Positions 1 through 5,696 of a stretch of 5,843 nucleotides of DNA are shown one piece after another. The stretch's first letter is position 1. Every line of letters begins with the position of its first letter. The position numbers and the translations under genes were made by a program. Below the pieces are notes generated by a model that was not told the DNA's origin, searched no databases, and saw nothing but the letters and a program-made list of their open reading frames with translations. The stretch covers positions 1-5,843 of the forward strand of contig CAMDDU010000096.1 in NCBI GenBank assembly GCA_945892985.1, given 5' to 3'. The stretch comes from CAITSH01 sp945892985 (GTDB lineage: Bacteria > Pseudomonadota > Gammaproteobacteria > Burkholderiales > SG8-39).

Positions 1-77
1 ACGCTACGCCCACGCGCCCAAGCCTGAAGCTGGCGTGCTTGCGCTTCGGTGATCGTGACAGTAGGTGCGATTCGCAT
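1..77 (-). CDS. IS630-family transposase, N-terminal fragment (runs off the left edge)
   Basis: Reading the minus strand from the ATG at 77-75 gives 25 codons, MRIAPTVTITEAQARQ followed by LQAWARGRS, before the window ends. The 'IAPT-(I/V)-x-L/I-T/S-xx-(Q/A)...L..WARGRS' pattern is the typical start of IS630-family transposases, DDE enzymes with an N-terminal helix-turn-helix. A purine-rich ribosome binding site, AGGGGG (complement of 86-91), lies 8 bases upstream and supports this start. The DNA-binding and DDE catalytic regions are outside the window, so it cannot be said whether the gene is intact. It is convergent in space but co-oriented with the ATPase gene at 232-2610, and sits downstream of it. 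Confidence 0.72.
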   Translation of the reverse strand, partial: MRIAPTVTITEAQARQLQAWARGRS

Positions 78-148
78 GTCTGTAGCCCCCTCATACTATA
101 GACATCGCAATCGCATTTAAGTTTTATCATTTTAGACGCACTACACTA
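1..148 (-). mobile_element. Partial IS630-family insertion sequence (5' end)
   Basis: The left edge of the window cuts through an insertion sequence whose transposase start is visible on the minus strand. The outer end is inferred. IS630-family elements insert at TA dinucleotides, and a TA at 147-148 follows a run (about 121-146) that does not resemble the neighbouring gene and reads GTGTAGTGCGTCTAAAATGA from the outside inwards on the minus strand. A TATAGT -10-like hexamer (complement of 95-100) lies between this end and the transposase start. The family is fairly secure from the transposase N-terminus. The exact boundary is a guess, because the other terminal repeat is outside the window. 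Confidence 0.5.
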
Positions 149-231
149 GGTTGTTGTTCGAAAATCGCACGGCAGGCGCACTACCAGCCCAACACTGTGG
201 CCGGCTGTCGGGCTTACGCCGGTTGTGATGC

Positions 232-2610
232 CTACTTGATGGCCACGGCACGCACTTGCTTCATGTCGGTGAGTCCCATCATGACTTTTTCCATGCCGTC
301 CATCTTCAGTGTCGACATGCCCTCTTCGACACATTTCACAAAAATATCTGCAACCCGGGCCCGCTCCTGAACGAGCTTCTTGACCGGCTCGCTCGCCACC
401 ATCAGCTCGTGCAGACCGCATCGCCCTTTGTAACCGCTGTCACCGCAGGTCCCGCAGCCCTTGGCGCGGTGGAACTCCAGCTTGCCGTCCTTGCCATACT
501 CCTTGAGCCAGTAGTCATACAGTTTCTTCGCCTCGCCGGCGGCGTCTTTTTTCCAGGGATCGGTCTGCCTCAGGTCTGTGGTGAATTCATACATGAACTG
601 TTTTATTTCATCGGGCAGAGGCGTATAGGGCTCCTTGCAATCGCTACAAAGGCGCTTGGCCAGGCGCTGCGCGAGGATTCCAAGCAGCGCATCCGAAAAG
701 TTGAACGGGTCCATCCCCATGTCGAGCAAGCGCGTGATCGCCTCTGGCGCCGAGTTGGTGTGCAGGGTTGCAAATACCATGTGACCGGTGAGCGATGCCT
801 CAATGCCGATATGCGTTGTTTCGGCGTCGCGCATCTCGCCGACCATGATGATGTCCGGATCGGCCCGCAGGAAGGCCTTCATCACCATCGGGAAGTCCAT
901 GACTTTTTTGTTGACCTGAACCTGGCGCAAGCCCCTTTGCGTGATCTCAACCGGGTCCTCGGCCGTCCATATTTTGGTGTCCGGCGTATTAAGAAACCCA
1001 AGCACCGAGTGCAGCGTGGTGGTTTTGCCCGAACCCGTGGGACCGCAAACGAAGAACAGCCCATACGGTTTGGAAACCGTTTTCTCCAGGTTTTCCTTGT
1101 TTTTTGTTGTCAGGCCAAGTTTGCCAAGCGGGATCGGTTCGCCTGCAGCAAGGATACGCATGACGATATCCTCAACGCCGCCGGTTGAAGGGATGGTTGC
1201 CACCCGCAGTTCGATGTCAAGCGGGCCAAATTTTTTGAACTTGATCTTCCCGTCCTGGGGCTTCCTTTTTTCAGATATGTCCAGGTCGCACATGATCTTG
1301 AGGCGGGCGACCAGGGAGTTCCGGTAGGAGGCGGGGATTTGTGCGTAGGGGGAGAGCGAACCGTCCTTGCGGAATCGGATCTCGGTTTTGCCGTTGCCCG
1401 GGTAGGGCTCGATGTGAATGTCCGATGCACCCTGATTGTAGGCATCGATGATGATTTTATTGACCAGGCTGACCAGTTCGTTCTCGGCCACCGGCGCGTT
1501 GATTTCGTTGCTCTCTTCCTCGGGATTATCGTCGTTGCCCAAACGCTGGAGCATTTCGTCAATGCCGCCTGAGTTAGCCAGTTTTCCGCCAGGCTGTGCG
1601 CCTGCACCACTTTTTGCGTTGCCATAAAAGTGGTTTAGGGTCGCTGAAAATTCATCGAACGTTGTTACATGGTAGACCGCTGCGGACTTGGGGAAAATCG
1701 CTTGTACCGTTCGGGAGCTTTTGGTGCGCTCGGGGTCGATGCACAGAATTAAAACTTTATCGGCCTCCTCGGCGAGCGCCAGCCATTGATTGGAAGCGGC
1801 GTATTCACGTTTGAGTTTGCCCACAAGTTCGGCCGGAACAGCACGGTTGGGACGGAAAGGCTCGTAGGGAACGGAGTAAAACTTGGCGATGGCGGCGCCG
1901 AGCGTTTGCACCTTTACCAGGAACTCTGCAGTCAGGAGCGTTTCGATGTGGACGGATTTTTGGCGCGCGCTTTCGCTTACAATCTCGAATTGCGCTGCCG
2001 AGATAACGCCGTCGATGAGTAGAGCATCGTATTTTGACTTGGGTAATTGCTGTTTCTCGCGTTGTCTTAGCGCGATGGCCAGCGTTTTTGCCAGTTCGAT
2101 GGCGCCGGTTTCACCCATGGGCCCGAAGGGTAATCCTGCCTTGTTGTTGATGAGTTGGATCACGCCGATCACTTCACGGGTGGCTTGGTCAAGTATGGGC
2201 GCAACCAGCATTTGCTTGGAGCGGTAGCCGGATTTTTGATCCACGGCAACGCCGTAGCGTAGTTGGGCGTCGTGCGATTTCAATTCGCTTGCATCGTAGA
2301 CATCCCGGATGTTGAGGACTTTTTTGGACAAGGCAACGTAACCGGCGATCGAGCTGGTGGCGATCGGCAGTTTGAGTTCCTTGAACGAGTCGAGCCCGGT
2401 TTTTACCTTGGCAACCAGGGAGTTCTTGTCGCTGCCCAGAACGTAAAGGGTCAGGCGATCCGCGTTGAACAGGATGCAGATGTCGGACGAAACCTGCAGC
2501 ATTATTTCGTCGACGTTGTTGGTGGAGTGAATTTTGTTGGTTACGGTTAGCAGGCTTTTTTGGAACGTCAGCAAGCCTTCTTGTGACACGTTGCTAAGGA
2601 CGGCGCTCAT
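232..2610 (-). CDS. GAF-domain GspE/PulE/PilB-type secretion ATPase
   Basis: This 792-residue cytoplasmic AAA-type hexameric motor belongs to the type II secretion/type IV pilus assembly ATPase family. Residues about 20-185 form a GAF sensor domain. Residues about 190-330 resemble the GspE/MshE N-terminal domain but lack a clear RLG cyclic-di-GMP motif. Residues 331-375 are a Gly/Asn/Glu-rich linker. Residues about 376-792 are the ATPase core, with Walker A GPTGSGKT (523-530), Asp box WTAEDPVE (548-555), Walker B DIIMVGEMRD (586-595) and His box ATLHTNS (614-620). Two CxxC pairs (C655/C658 and C719/C722) make the zinc subdomain; the spacing between pairs is about 60 residues, roughly twice the ~29 usual in GspE. 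Usual family length is about 500-570, and the excess is mostly the GAF domain. All motor motifs are intact, so it should be active. No pilin, platform or secretin gene lies nearby, so its partner system is unknown. The start is the first ATG before the GAF domain and has only a weak ribosome binding site. The family call is sure; the precise role is not. Confidence 0.93.
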   Translation of the reverse strand: MSAVLSNVSQEGLLTFQKSLLTVTNKIHSTNNVDEIMLQVSSDICILFNADRLTLYVLGSDKNSLVAKVKTGLDSFKELKLPIATSSIAGYVALSKKVLNIRDVYDASELKSHDAQLRYGVAVDQKSGYRSKQMLVAPILDQATREVIGVIQLINNKAGLPFGPMGETGAIELAKTLAIALRQREKQQLPKSKYDALLIDGVISAAQFEIVSESARQKSVHIETLLTAEFLVKVQTLGAAIAKFYSVPYEPFRPNRAVPAELVGKLKREYAASNQWLALAEEADKVLILCIDPERTKSSRTVQAIFPKSAAVYHVTTFDEFSATLNHFYGNAKSGAGAQPGGKLANSGGIDEMLQRLGNDDNPEEESNEINAPVAENELVSLVNKIIIDAYNQGASDIHIEPYPGNGKTEIRFRKDGSLSPYAQIPASYRNSLVARLKIMCDLDISEKRKPQDGKIKFKKFGPLDIELRVATIPSTGGVEDIVMRILAAGEPIPLGKLGLTTKNKENLEKTVSKPYGLFFVCGPTGSGKTTTLHSVLGFLNTPDTKIWTAEDPVEITQRGLRQVQVNKKVMDFPMVMKAFLRADPDIIMVGEMRDAETTHIGIEASLTGHMVFATLHTNSAPEAITRLLDMGMDPFNFSDALLGILAQRLAKRLCSDCKEPYTPLPDEIKQFMYEFTTDLRQTDPWKKDAAGEAKKLYDYWLKEYGKDGKLEFHRAKGCGTCGDSGYKGRCGLHELMVASEPVKKLVQERARVADIFVKCVEEGMSTLKMDGMEKVMMGLTDMKQVRAVAIK

Positions 2611-2784
2611 GGCTTGGGGACTCGTCTCAAGTTGTGGCGGGAATTGCTCGATGGGGCGTCAGGGCGATGGATAAAATCACTGTCCCGATGGGCCTTAACG
2701 GATGCGTGAACTATTTTTCGTGACGGTGTGCGGCGGCGGTTCTTCACTTTTTCGTCACCTTTTTCCGTTTGTGCTGGTGGCGGC

Positions 2785-2816
2785 TGCCAAACGGCACCCA
2801 ATGCGACAGTTTGGCA
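2785..2816. repeat. 8-bp perfect inverted repeat, 16-base spacer
   Basis: TGCCAAAC at 2785-2792 is mirrored by GTTTGGCA at 2809-2816, with a 16-base spacer. The half-site centres are 24 bases apart, slightly more than two helical turns, which would suit a dimeric regulator contacting two sites on one DNA face or a looped operator. It lies about 175 bases upstream of the ATPase start and 420 bases upstream of the cyclase start, so if it is an operator the ATPase gene is the nearer target. It could also form an RNA hairpin, but the large loop and lack of a T-run argue against a terminator. Confidence 0.45.
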
Positions 2817-2890
2817 AGGAGCGAAGCTGATTCCCGCGCTTTAATTAAACTTAATTGCCCAGTGGCGGCTCGGCGAAACCCGGTAGCCAA

Positions 2891-2914
2891 GGGGGAGGGG
2901 GGGGCGGATCAGGG
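2891..2914 (+). other. G-rich run with G-quadruplex potential
   Basis: Positions 2891-2895 are five G, followed by A, then eight G (2897-2904), CGGATCA and GGG. This can be read as four G3 tracts with loops of 1-7 bases, which meets the usual G-quadruplex pattern. Long homopolymeric G is uncommon in bacterial intergenic DNA and is also prone to slippage and sequencing error. No function is shown by the sequence. Confidence 0.4.
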
Positions 2915-2921
2915 CCAGTCG

Positions 2922-2947
2922 CCTGACCGGGCGCTTTTTTCTGCGCC
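2922..2947 (+). terminator. Possible weak Rho-independent terminator or remnant
   Basis: On the plus strand CGCC (2922-region) can pair with GGCG (2930-2933) just before six T (2935-2940), which is terminator-like but has a short stem. Alternatively GGCGC (2930-2934) pairs with GCGCC (2943-2947), with the T-run in the loop. No recognisable plus-strand gene ends upstream, so if this terminates anything it would be an unannotated RNA or readthrough. The short stems make this a weak call. Confidence 0.25.
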
Positions 2948-2993
2948 TTTCCCTCCGCGTCGCTCACGCCCGAGGCGCTGTATCGCACACCGT

Positions 2994-3037
2994 CTGGAAA
3001 GGCAGGACTGGCGGGCATTTCCAGGCGATGTGCCTGG
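2994..3037 (+). promoter_or_regulatory. Two overlapping, mutually exclusive hairpins
   Basis: CTGGAAA (2994-3000) is the exact complement of TTTCCAG (3018-3024), giving a 7-bp stem with a 17-base loop. CCAGGC (3021-3026) is the exact complement of GCCTGG (3032-3037), giving a 6-bp stem with a 5-base loop. The two stems share the bases CCAG at 3021-3024, so only one can form at a time. Such alternatives are seen in attenuators and riboswitch-type leaders. The element sits about 200 bases upstream of the cyclase start, but no T-run follows the second stem, so a standard attenuation mechanism is not evident. Confidence 0.3.
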
Positions 3038-3165
3038 GGGCGGGGTGCGGCAGGGTCTGGCTTCAGCCCAAGGTCGCCGCAAGGGCGGACGTAGTCAAAC
3101 CGGTCTATCGACGCGGTAACGGGCTCAATTTAAAAGTGCTTCTTGGTGGCTATTACCCACTAGAT

Positions 3166-3196
3166 TTGCGTTTGAGTTGGGAGGGTGGTTTAGAAT
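3166..3196 (+). promoter_or_regulatory. Candidate sigma-70-type promoter for the cyclase cluster
   Basis: TTGCGT (3166-3171) and TAGAAT (3191-3196) resemble -35 and -10 hexamers with a 19-base spacer, longer than the preferred 17. A second TAGAAT lies at 3205-3210 without a good -35 partner. The position, 40-70 bases before the start codon in locally AT-richer DNA, is reasonable. The match is modest. Confidence 0.28.
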
Positions 3197-3226
3197 TAGA
3201 AAGATAGAATGTTGTGACTTACCAAT

Positions 3227-3233
3227 GGGAGGA
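3227..3233 (+). promoter_or_regulatory. Ribosome binding site deciding the cyclase start
   Basis: GGGAGGA lies just ahead of the ATG at 3238, with 5 bases between GGAGG and the start codon. This strong site favours the ATG at 3238 over the in-frame GTG at 3214, which would place the Shine-Dalgarno inside the coding region and has no comparable site of its own. Confidence 0.8.
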
Positions 3234-3237
3234 TAGG

Positions 3238-3933
3238 ATGGCGGTTGAAATAAAGCGGATTGTGGATATCAGTCTGGCGCTCGAAAACACGAAATTCACC
3301 ATGCGTACGCCGGCGGGATTTAAAAAGGATATGCAGTTCCAGATGGAGGTGTTAAAGGAGCACGATTCTGCTGAAGGTGGCGAGCAGATAGTCCGCGGGG
3401 TTCATATGCGCCTCCACGCCGGGAGCCATGTGGATGCACCCGAGCACAACACCAAAGGCGCGGCGCAAATCACCGACCTCGACCCGGGCGTGTTTGTCGG
3501 CCCTGCCGTGCTTGCCGATTTCAGGCATCTTGTTCCCGGCGGCGAAATCAACGCAGCGGAGCTTGAAAAAGCCGTCGGTGAATTCATTCAAACCGGTGAC
3601 CGGGTCTTGCTGTGGACAGACGTCAATCAGACCTATATGAAAGATGACTGGACAAAACGTTCGCCGTATCTGACCCCAAGCGCCATCGAGTGGATGATTG
3701 CGCGTAAGGTACCGTTGCTGGGATTTGACTGCTATCACGGTGCGGAGGAAAAATTGCCAAACCAGCCGCGGCTCTGGAATGCCCTTCGATTGCTTAGCGA
3801 AGCTGGCATGGTCACGCTTCCGTCGCTGATCAATCTGAATCAGGTCGGAGAACGCCGCGTCACCCTGGTGGCGCTGCCGCTCAAGATTGTTGATGCGGAA
3901 GCTTCACCGGTTCGTGCGGTTGTTCTCATTTGA
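3238..3933 (+). CDS. Cyclase-family protein (kynurenine formamidase-like hydrolase)
   Basis: This 231-residue protein, presumably cytoplasmic as no signal peptide is seen, belongs to the 'putative cyclase' family. Members include the metal-dependent amide hydrolases kynurenine formamidase and isatin hydrolase. The family hallmark HxxxHxDxxxH is clear as HAGSHVDAPEH, with H60, H64, D66 and H70. The start (IKRIVDISLAL) and end (VALPLKIVDAEASPVRAVVL) also match the family. In the C-terminal half, the usual His before the 'LL..G' stretch and the Glu of 'I(V/I)ENL' appear to be replaced; here it reads NALRLLSEAGMVTLPSLINL (181-200). Length is normal for the family. It is the first gene of a tight cluster with the aldolase-like gene (11-base gap) and a solute-binding protein, suggesting a role in breaking down an imported small molecule. 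The substrate is unknown. The family is certain; enzymatic activity is likely but not proved, given the altered residues. Confidence 0.9.
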   Translation: MAVEIKRIVDISLALENTKFTMRTPAGFKKDMQFQMEVLKEHDSAEGGEQIVRGVHMRLHAGSHVDAPEHNTKGAAQITDLDPGVFVGPAVLADFRHLVPGGEINAAELEKAVGEFIQTGDRVLLWTDVNQTYMKDDWTKRSPYLTPSAIEWMIARKVPLLGFDCYHGAEEKLPNQPRLWNALRLLSEAGMVTLPSLINLNQVGERRVTLVALPLKIVDAEASPVRAVVLI

Positions 3934-3944
3934 TCGGGCAAGGC

Positions 3945-4610
3945 ATGCGTGATGCCCAGATAACCGTCAGGAAGGCAGCCAGGGCCCTCGCGAAATGCGG
4001 CCTTGTCGGCCCCTACGGACACTGTTCGGTGCGCCTTAACGAGGCCGAATTGCTGGTCTGCGCGGCAAAGCCGATGGGGACGATCGCGCCAGGGGAGGAC
4101 GGCACGGTTGTACCGATCTCCGGCGCTTTGCCCGAGGGGGTCTTGGGCGAGGTGCGGGTTCATCAGCAGATTTACCAGCGGCGCCCGGACGTCGGCGCCG
4201 TGTGTCGCGTACTCCCGCCCAATGTGATGCTTATGTCAGCCCTGGGCCGGGCACCCGAGGTGCGCCACGGTTTCGGGGCATTCTTTTATCCGCGGCCCGC
4301 TTATTGGCCGTCGCCGGCGCTGATGCGTTCCGATGAAGTCGCCGCGGGTGTGGCGGCATCAATGGGGCTGTTGAATGGCGTAATTCTGCGTGCCAACGGC
4401 GCTGTGGTGGCCGGTGCCGACATGAAGCAGGCGCTAACGCTCGCCTGGTTTCTTGAGGATATGTGCCGCGTTGAACTGGGCGTTCTGTCAGCCGGGGAGG
4501 CCACGCTGGGGCCGCTACTCACTGCTGAGGAAGCATCCAAGCGCAGTGAATGGAGTGGGCGCGTCGCCGAACGCATGTGGGATTACCTCACCGCCGGTGA
4601 TCCAGAGTAA
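3945..4610 (+). CDS. Class II aldolase/adducin-family protein with altered metal site
   Basis: This 221-residue protein matches the class II aldolase/adducin fold throughout: the GPYGHCSVRL loop (22-31, the family's G-x-x-G-N/H-x-S-x-R), the conserved Glu (E69) and HQQIYQRRPDVGAV (73-86), and the C-terminal ANGAVVAGADMKQALTLAW stretch with a final LEDMCRVEL helix. It most resembles decarboxylase-type members rather than sugar-phosphate aldolases (inference). Strikingly, the zinc ligands are gone. The HxH before PP is R88-V-L90, and the His of the 'HG' motif is N151. All three are visible in the raw codons (CGC, CTC, AAC). The frame is uninterrupted, so this looks like a divergent subfamily, not a pseudogene. 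The ATG at 3945 is chosen; a TTG at 3930 overlapping the upstream stop would add five residues. The ribosome binding site is weak, so translation is probably coupled to the cyclase gene. The reaction is unknown. Confidence 0.88.
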   Translation: MRDAQITVRKAARALAKCGLVGPYGHCSVRLNEAELLVCAAKPMGTIAPGEDGTVVPISGALPEGVLGEVRVHQQIYQRRPDVGAVCRVLPPNVMLMSALGRAPEVRHGFGAFFYPRPAYWPSPALMRSDEVAAGVAASMGLLNGVILRANGAVVAGADMKQALTLAWFLEDMCRVELGVLSAGEATLGPLLTAEEASKRSEWSGRVAERMWDYLTAGDPE

Positions 4611-4611
4611 G

Positions 4612-4657
4612 CCGCCCCGAACCGCAGGCGGGCCTTATTGTTCAACGCCGCTTGGCG
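4612..4657 (+). other. Hairpin-rich intercistronic spacer
   Basis: The 86-base gap between the aldolase-like and binding-protein genes holds CCGCC (4612-4616) complementary to GGCGG (4627-4631), and CGCC (4646-4649) complementary to GGCG (4654-4657) around a GCTT loop. Neither is followed by a T-run, so they do not look like efficient terminators. They might stabilise the upstream message or tune expression of the binding protein, which is often needed in larger amounts than the enzymes. This is inference from base pairing only. Confidence 0.3.
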
Positions 4658-4696
4658 GGGGTCTTGGGGCAGTCTGAATTTTAAACAGGAGTAATA

Positions 4697-5662
4697 ATGA
4701 ATCGCAAGATGCTGCAAATACTGGCCATGCTGGTCGCGTGTTTCGGATTCACCATGGCAGGGGCGCAGGACTACCCATCCAAGACTATTCGTATCGTCAT
4801 TCCGTTTCCGGCGGGCGGCAGCACCGATTTTCTTGCCCGCGTGCTTGCCGACCGAATGCAAGAGAGTATGGGACAGAGCGTCGTTGTGGATAACCGGCCT
4901 GGCGGCAATTACGTGATTGCGGCTGAATCGGTGGCCAAGGCGAGCCCGGACGGGTACACCCTATTCATGGCTGTTGACGCGGCAATGTCTATCAACCAGC
5001 TTCTGTATTCGAAGCTGCCCTACAACCCCGATAAGGACTTTGTGCCGATCTCGCAGGTCGGGGGGCAGCCGTTGTTTATCGTTGCGAGCGAAAAGTCGCC
5101 GGCGAAAAGCTTCAAAGACCTGATGGCTTATGCGAAGGCGAATCCGGGAAAACTGACCTTCGGAACATCGTCGCAAATACACATGCTTGCAGGTGAAAAA
5201 CTCAAGCTTGATACGCCGCTCAACATGCTCAACGTGCCGTTCAAGGGATCGCCGCCAATGCTGCAGGCCTTGCTTACCAGCGAGATCGATTTCTCCATCA
5301 CCGCAATCACGCCCTACGCCAATTATGTCAAGCAGGGAAAGCTGTATGCGCTGGCGGTGACTTCTCCGACGCGGGCTGTTCTCTTGCCCGATACACCCAC
5401 GGTCCGGGAGCTGGGTTTCCCGGAGCTTGAGTTTGGCAACTGGTTCGGCCTGTATGCTCCGGCGGGAACGTCAAAGGCCATCGTTGAGCGGCTCAATACG
5501 GAGGTCAAAAAGGCCTTGTCAGATCCGACGGCCAGGCAAAAACTGATAACCGCCGGCTTTGATCCGGTTGCCGGCTCTCCGGAAAACCTGCAGAACCTGA
5601 TCAAGGCGGATCTCGCGAGGTTTGCGAACGTTATCAAGGCGGCAGGCCTGAAAATTAACTGA
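4697..5662 (+). CDS. Bug/TctC-family periplasmic solute-binding protein
   Basis: This 321-residue protein is a tripartite tricarboxylate transporter-type substrate-binding protein (Bug family), a periplasmic receptor for organic acids and related small molecules. A signal peptide is plain: MNRK, a hydrophobic core (residues 6-19), then an A-G-A cleavage motif at 21-23, with the mature protein starting at about Q24-DYPSK. Family motifs follow in order: IRIVIPFPAGGSTD (31-44), VVVDNRPGGN (62-71), SPDGYTL (83-89), a GTSSQIHMLAGE stretch (156-167), VPFKGSPP (180-187), then LAVTSPTRAVLLPDTPTVREL and the W-FGLYAPAGTSKAIV block. Length is typical. AGGAG at 4687-4691 lies 5 bases before the ATG. The TctA/TctB membrane partners are not in the window; Bug proteins are commonly encoded away from them. 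Its place after the two enzyme genes suggests it captures their substrate or a precursor. The specific ligand cannot be told from the sequence. Confidence 0.95.
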   Translation: MNRKMLQILAMLVACFGFTMAGAQDYPSKTIRIVIPFPAGGSTDFLARVLADRMQESMGQSVVVDNRPGGNYVIAAESVAKASPDGYTLFMAVDAAMSINQLLYSKLPYNPDKDFVPISQVGGQPLFIVASEKSPAKSFKDLMAYAKANPGKLTFGTSSQIHMLAGEKLKLDTPLNMLNVPFKGSPPMLQALLTSEIDFSITAITPYANYVKQGKLYALAVTSPTRAVLLPDTPTVRELGFPELEFGNWFGLYAPAGTSKAIVERLNTEVKKALSDPTARQKLITAGFDPVAGSPENLQNLIKADLARFANVIKAAGLKIN

Positions 5663-5688
5663 TTGCTCACGCAAGCGGCAGAGGCTTC

Positions 5689-5696
5689 CTTATTAA
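5689..5696. repeat. Candidate 8-bp target-site duplication
   Basis: CTTATTAA directly abuts the inferred end of the ISL3-family element. ISL3 elements usually create 8-bp duplications and favour AT-rich targets, so these 8 bases are the likely copy on this side. The partner copy would be beyond the right edge. Confidence 0.4.

Larger units (their letters stand above)
2611..3237. other. 627-base non-coding gap between divergent genes
   Basis: No convincing protein gene lies here. The stretch must carry the promoters of the ATPase gene (minus) and of the cyclase-aldolase-binding protein cluster (plus). Composition changes along it: 2640-2780 is ordinary, 2840-2855 is AT-rich (TTTAATTAAACTTAATT), 2860-3120 is very GC-rich with several potential hairpins, and 3121-3237 is AT-richer and promoter-like. 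The open frames across it are low-complexity and Arg- or Pro-rich and do not resemble any family I recognise. The GC-rich part could be a structured RNA, an old repeat or a degraded gene. The individual elements are listed separately. Confidence 0.7.

Noticed and set aside
146..421. A 91-codon minus-strand open frame at the 3' end of the ATPase gene
   Set aside because: It overlaps the ATPase coding sequence in another frame and runs into the inferred insertion-sequence end; its composition is that of an out-of-frame reading.
256..1188. A 310-codon open frame on the plus strand
   Set aside because: It lies antisense to the best-conserved part of the ATPase gene (motor core with Walker motifs). 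Its product shows no family resemblance and is rich in His and Arg, as expected from the complement of a GC-rich gene.
2607..2801. A 64-codon minus-strand open frame overlapping the ATPase start
   Set aside because: It has a basic, unpatterned product with no recognisable family, and it would have to occupy the ATPase promoter region.
2786..2806. A sigma-54 promoter (GGCAC followed by TGC)
   Set aside because: The GG and GC elements are 10 bases apart rather than the required 12, and the -12 element is incomplete.
2769..3119. A 116-codon plus-strand open frame in the intergenic gap
   Set aside because: The product is Arg/Gly/Pro-rich and low-complexity, has no ribosome binding site I can see, and crosses the G-run and hairpins. 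GC-rich non-coding DNA commonly gives such frames.
2860..3120. RNase P RNA or tmRNA in the GC-rich gap
   Set aside because: The conserved core sequences of these RNAs are not present on either strand as far as I can read.
2845..3125. A roughly 90-codon minus-strand frame without a stop, Pro-rich at its end
   Set aside because: It has no start codon near its beginning. The only ATG gives about 55 residues of low-complexity sequence, including a Pro run encoded by the complement of the G-tract. A degraded gene cannot be excluded, but nothing supports one.
5663..5696. A terminator after the binding-protein gene
   Set aside because: Only 4-bp stems (such as TTGC with GCAA) are present, with no following T-run before the insertion sequence begins.
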